NCBI GenBank assembly: GCA_050290865.1
Contig: JBNKIW010000091.1
Coordinates: 1 to 7,103 of the forward strand
Direction of reading: 5' to 3'
DNA from: JARRLC01 sp050290865
GTDB lineage: Bacteria > Pseudomonadota > Alphaproteobacteria > Rhizobiales > Rhodomicrobiaceae
DNA: 7,103 nt
Of this stretch, positions 6,468 through 7,103 are shown piece by piece; position 1 is the first letter of the stretch, and each line of letters opens with the position of its first letter. Position numbers and translations under genes: made by a program. The notes beneath the pieces are model-generated. The model searched no databases. It was not told where the DNA came from and saw only the letters and a list, made by a program, of their open reading frames with translations.

Positions 6468-6491
6468 TGTTGGTGTCGGTTGAACCCAACA
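6468..6491 (+). promoter_or_regulatory. Stem-loop next to the tnpA ribosome binding site
   Basis: TGTTGG (6468-6473) pairs with CCAACA (6486-6491), and the last base of the stem is the first base of the AGGAG ribosome site. A competing small hairpin, GGTT-G-AACC, lies at 6478-6486. In a transcript reading in from outside, such a stem could reduce access to the ribosome site, a strategy known in several insertion sequences. Here it is only a suggestion from base pairing. Confidence 0.3.
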
Positions 6492-6497
6492 GGAGCT

Positions 6498-6989
6498 ATG
6501 TCTGTGCCTATGTCTGGAGACAGTTTTTCACGCCGGTATTCGGTTGTTGCCGAGACGCGGCGGCGTTGGAGCGAGGCGGAGAAGCAGTCGATCGTCGCGG
6601 AGGCCGAGCGGCCCGATGCCAACATCTCGGCGGTAGCGCGCCGACACGGGATCAAGCCGAGCCTTTTATTCCGCTGGCGGCGGTTGGCGAGAGAAGCGCA
6701 GGCGTATCCTGCCGCTCCAGCTTTCGTGCCGGTCACCCTAGCTCTGCCGGCGACGTACACGGAAACGGCGGCGCCGGAGGCTTCGTCTGCGACAAGTCCG
6801 AACACGGTGCCAGTACGGCCAGACGCGGAGCGGACGCGGGGTGACGATCGCATTGAGATCGAGCTTGGCAATGGCCGGTTCGTGCGGGTTGGAGCAGGCC
6901 TCGACATCGATATCCTCAAGCGCATTGTCGATCTCGTGGACCGGCCAGCCTCAAACGGCGAAGCGGCAAGCGGGAAGCAAAGCCGATGA
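6498..6989 (+). CDS. tnpA: IS66-family accessory protein TnpA (helix-turn-helix)
   Basis: This 163-residue protein (if started at the ATG at 6498) has the IS66 TnpA layout. An N-terminal helix-turn-helix of the IS3/IS66 OrfA kind runs about residues 20-65: RRRWSEAEKQSIVAEA, then ISAVARRHGIKPSLLFRWRR. A variable Pro/Ala/Thr linker follows, then the conserved C-terminal block IEIELGNGRFVRVG with DIDILKRIVDLV. It is thought to bind the element ends or assist the DDE transposase TnpC. The start is uncertain. An in-frame TTG at 6480 has no ribosome site. The ATG at 6498 sits only two bases after AGGAG (6491-6495), while a GTG at 6504 has an ideal eight-base spacing. The stop overlaps the tnpB start (ATGA, 6986-6989), which implies translational coupling. 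Confidence 0.88.
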   Translation: MSVPMSGDSFSRRYSVVAETRRRWSEAEKQSIVAEAERPDANISAVARRHGIKPSLLFRWRRLAREAQAYPAAPAFVPVTLALPATYTETAAPEASSATSPNTVPVRPDAERTRGDDRIEIELGNGRFVRVGAGLDIDILKRIVDLVDRPASNGEAASGKQSR

Positions 6990-7103
6990 TCCCGGTCCCG
7001 ACAGGCGTGCGCGTGTGGCTGGCGACCGGTCACACCGATATGCGACGCGGCTTTCCCGGGCTATCCCTGCAGGTGCAGGAGGTGCTTCGGCAGGATCCTC
7101 TGA
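6986..7103 (+). CDS. tnpB: IS66-family accessory protein TnpB, N-terminal part
   Basis: The first 39 codons are present before the window ends. They read with the family's typical opening: MIPVPTGVRVWLATGHTDMR, then RGFPGLSLQVQEVLRQDPL. The T-D-M-R followed by G-F-x-G-L is the hallmark of IS66 TnpB (Orf2), a small protein of about 115 residues needed with TnpC for transposition of IS66 elements. It is unrelated to the TnpB nuclease of IS200/IS605 elements. It overlaps the tnpA stop by four bases. Most IS66 members have Asp where this copy has Pro in GFPGL; I cannot judge whether that matters. Confidence 0.9.
   Translation, partial: MIPVPTGVRVWLATGHTDMRRGFPGLSLQVQEVLRQDPL

Larger units (their letters stand above)
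6419..7103 (+). mobile_element. IS66-family insertion sequence, left part
   Basis: The element begins with GTAAGC, the characteristic terminus of IS66-family inverted repeats, and continues into tnpA and tnpB in the usual order. The right part, including the main DDE transposase gene tnpC and the right repeat, lies beyond the window. IS66 elements usually duplicate 8 bases of target; the left flank here is CCAGTTTC (6411-6418), which should recur after the right end if the copy is intact. Confidence 0.85.

Noticed and set aside
1..7103. CRISPR array, tRNA, rRNA or riboswitch
   Set aside because: No regularly spaced repeats, no tRNA-like cloverleaf with a TTCGANNC arm, and no conserved ribosomal or riboswitch core was recognised on reading both strands.

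Overview
The window looks like an accessory, partly decayed stretch of a GC-rich proteobacterial genome. An alphaproteobacterium of the Sphingomonadales type is my best guess. This rests on the high-GC codon use, the IS66-family element, the secreted WD40/caspase-type protein and the small periplasmic cytochrome. It is inference from general character; no 16S gene or other phylogenetic marker is present.

Layout from left to right. Bases 1-367 hold no recognisable gene, only a stem-loop and one plausible sigma70-type promoter. A PcfJ-domain protein follows on the plus strand (368-1576) and is visibly less GC-rich than its neighbours. Convergent to it on the minus strand is the 3' end of a tetratricopeptide-repeat gene (about 1622-1858), fused to unrelated sequence. 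Bases about 1859-2205 hold nothing convincing. On the minus strand, 2206-4706 carries a secreted WD40-repeat protein of the bacterial WD40/caspase (peptidase C14) type. It keeps its signal peptide, propeller and Ig-like linker, but a stop codon interrupts it exactly where the protease domain should begin. Only the last ~98 codons of the protease domain survive downstream, in a different reading frame, and the catalytic His and Cys region is gone. The first bases of this gene also lie inside a sequence that closely resembles the terminal inverted repeat of the IS66 element at the right of the window.

After a 385-base divergent intergenic region containing a perfect 7+7 palindrome, a two-gene plus-strand operon follows. 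It encodes a small exported protein of unknown function with a Gly/Arg-rich tail (5092-5592) and a periplasmic c'-type cytochrome (5640-6065). Bases 6066-6418 contain a broken minus-strand coding fragment that is cut cleanly by the left end of an IS66-family insertion sequence at 6419. That element continues to the window edge with tnpA and the start of tnpB.

Functionally, only the exported-protein/cytochrome pair and the IS66 genes look like intact, co-operating units. The PcfJ gene appears to stand alone. The WD40/caspase and TPR remnants suggest a region where repeat-scaffold genes, of kinds often linked to caspase-fold effectors or STAND proteins, have been gained and are now decaying. 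I do not see a complete new system. The most unusual points are the decapitated caspase gene and the IS66-like end at its start codon.
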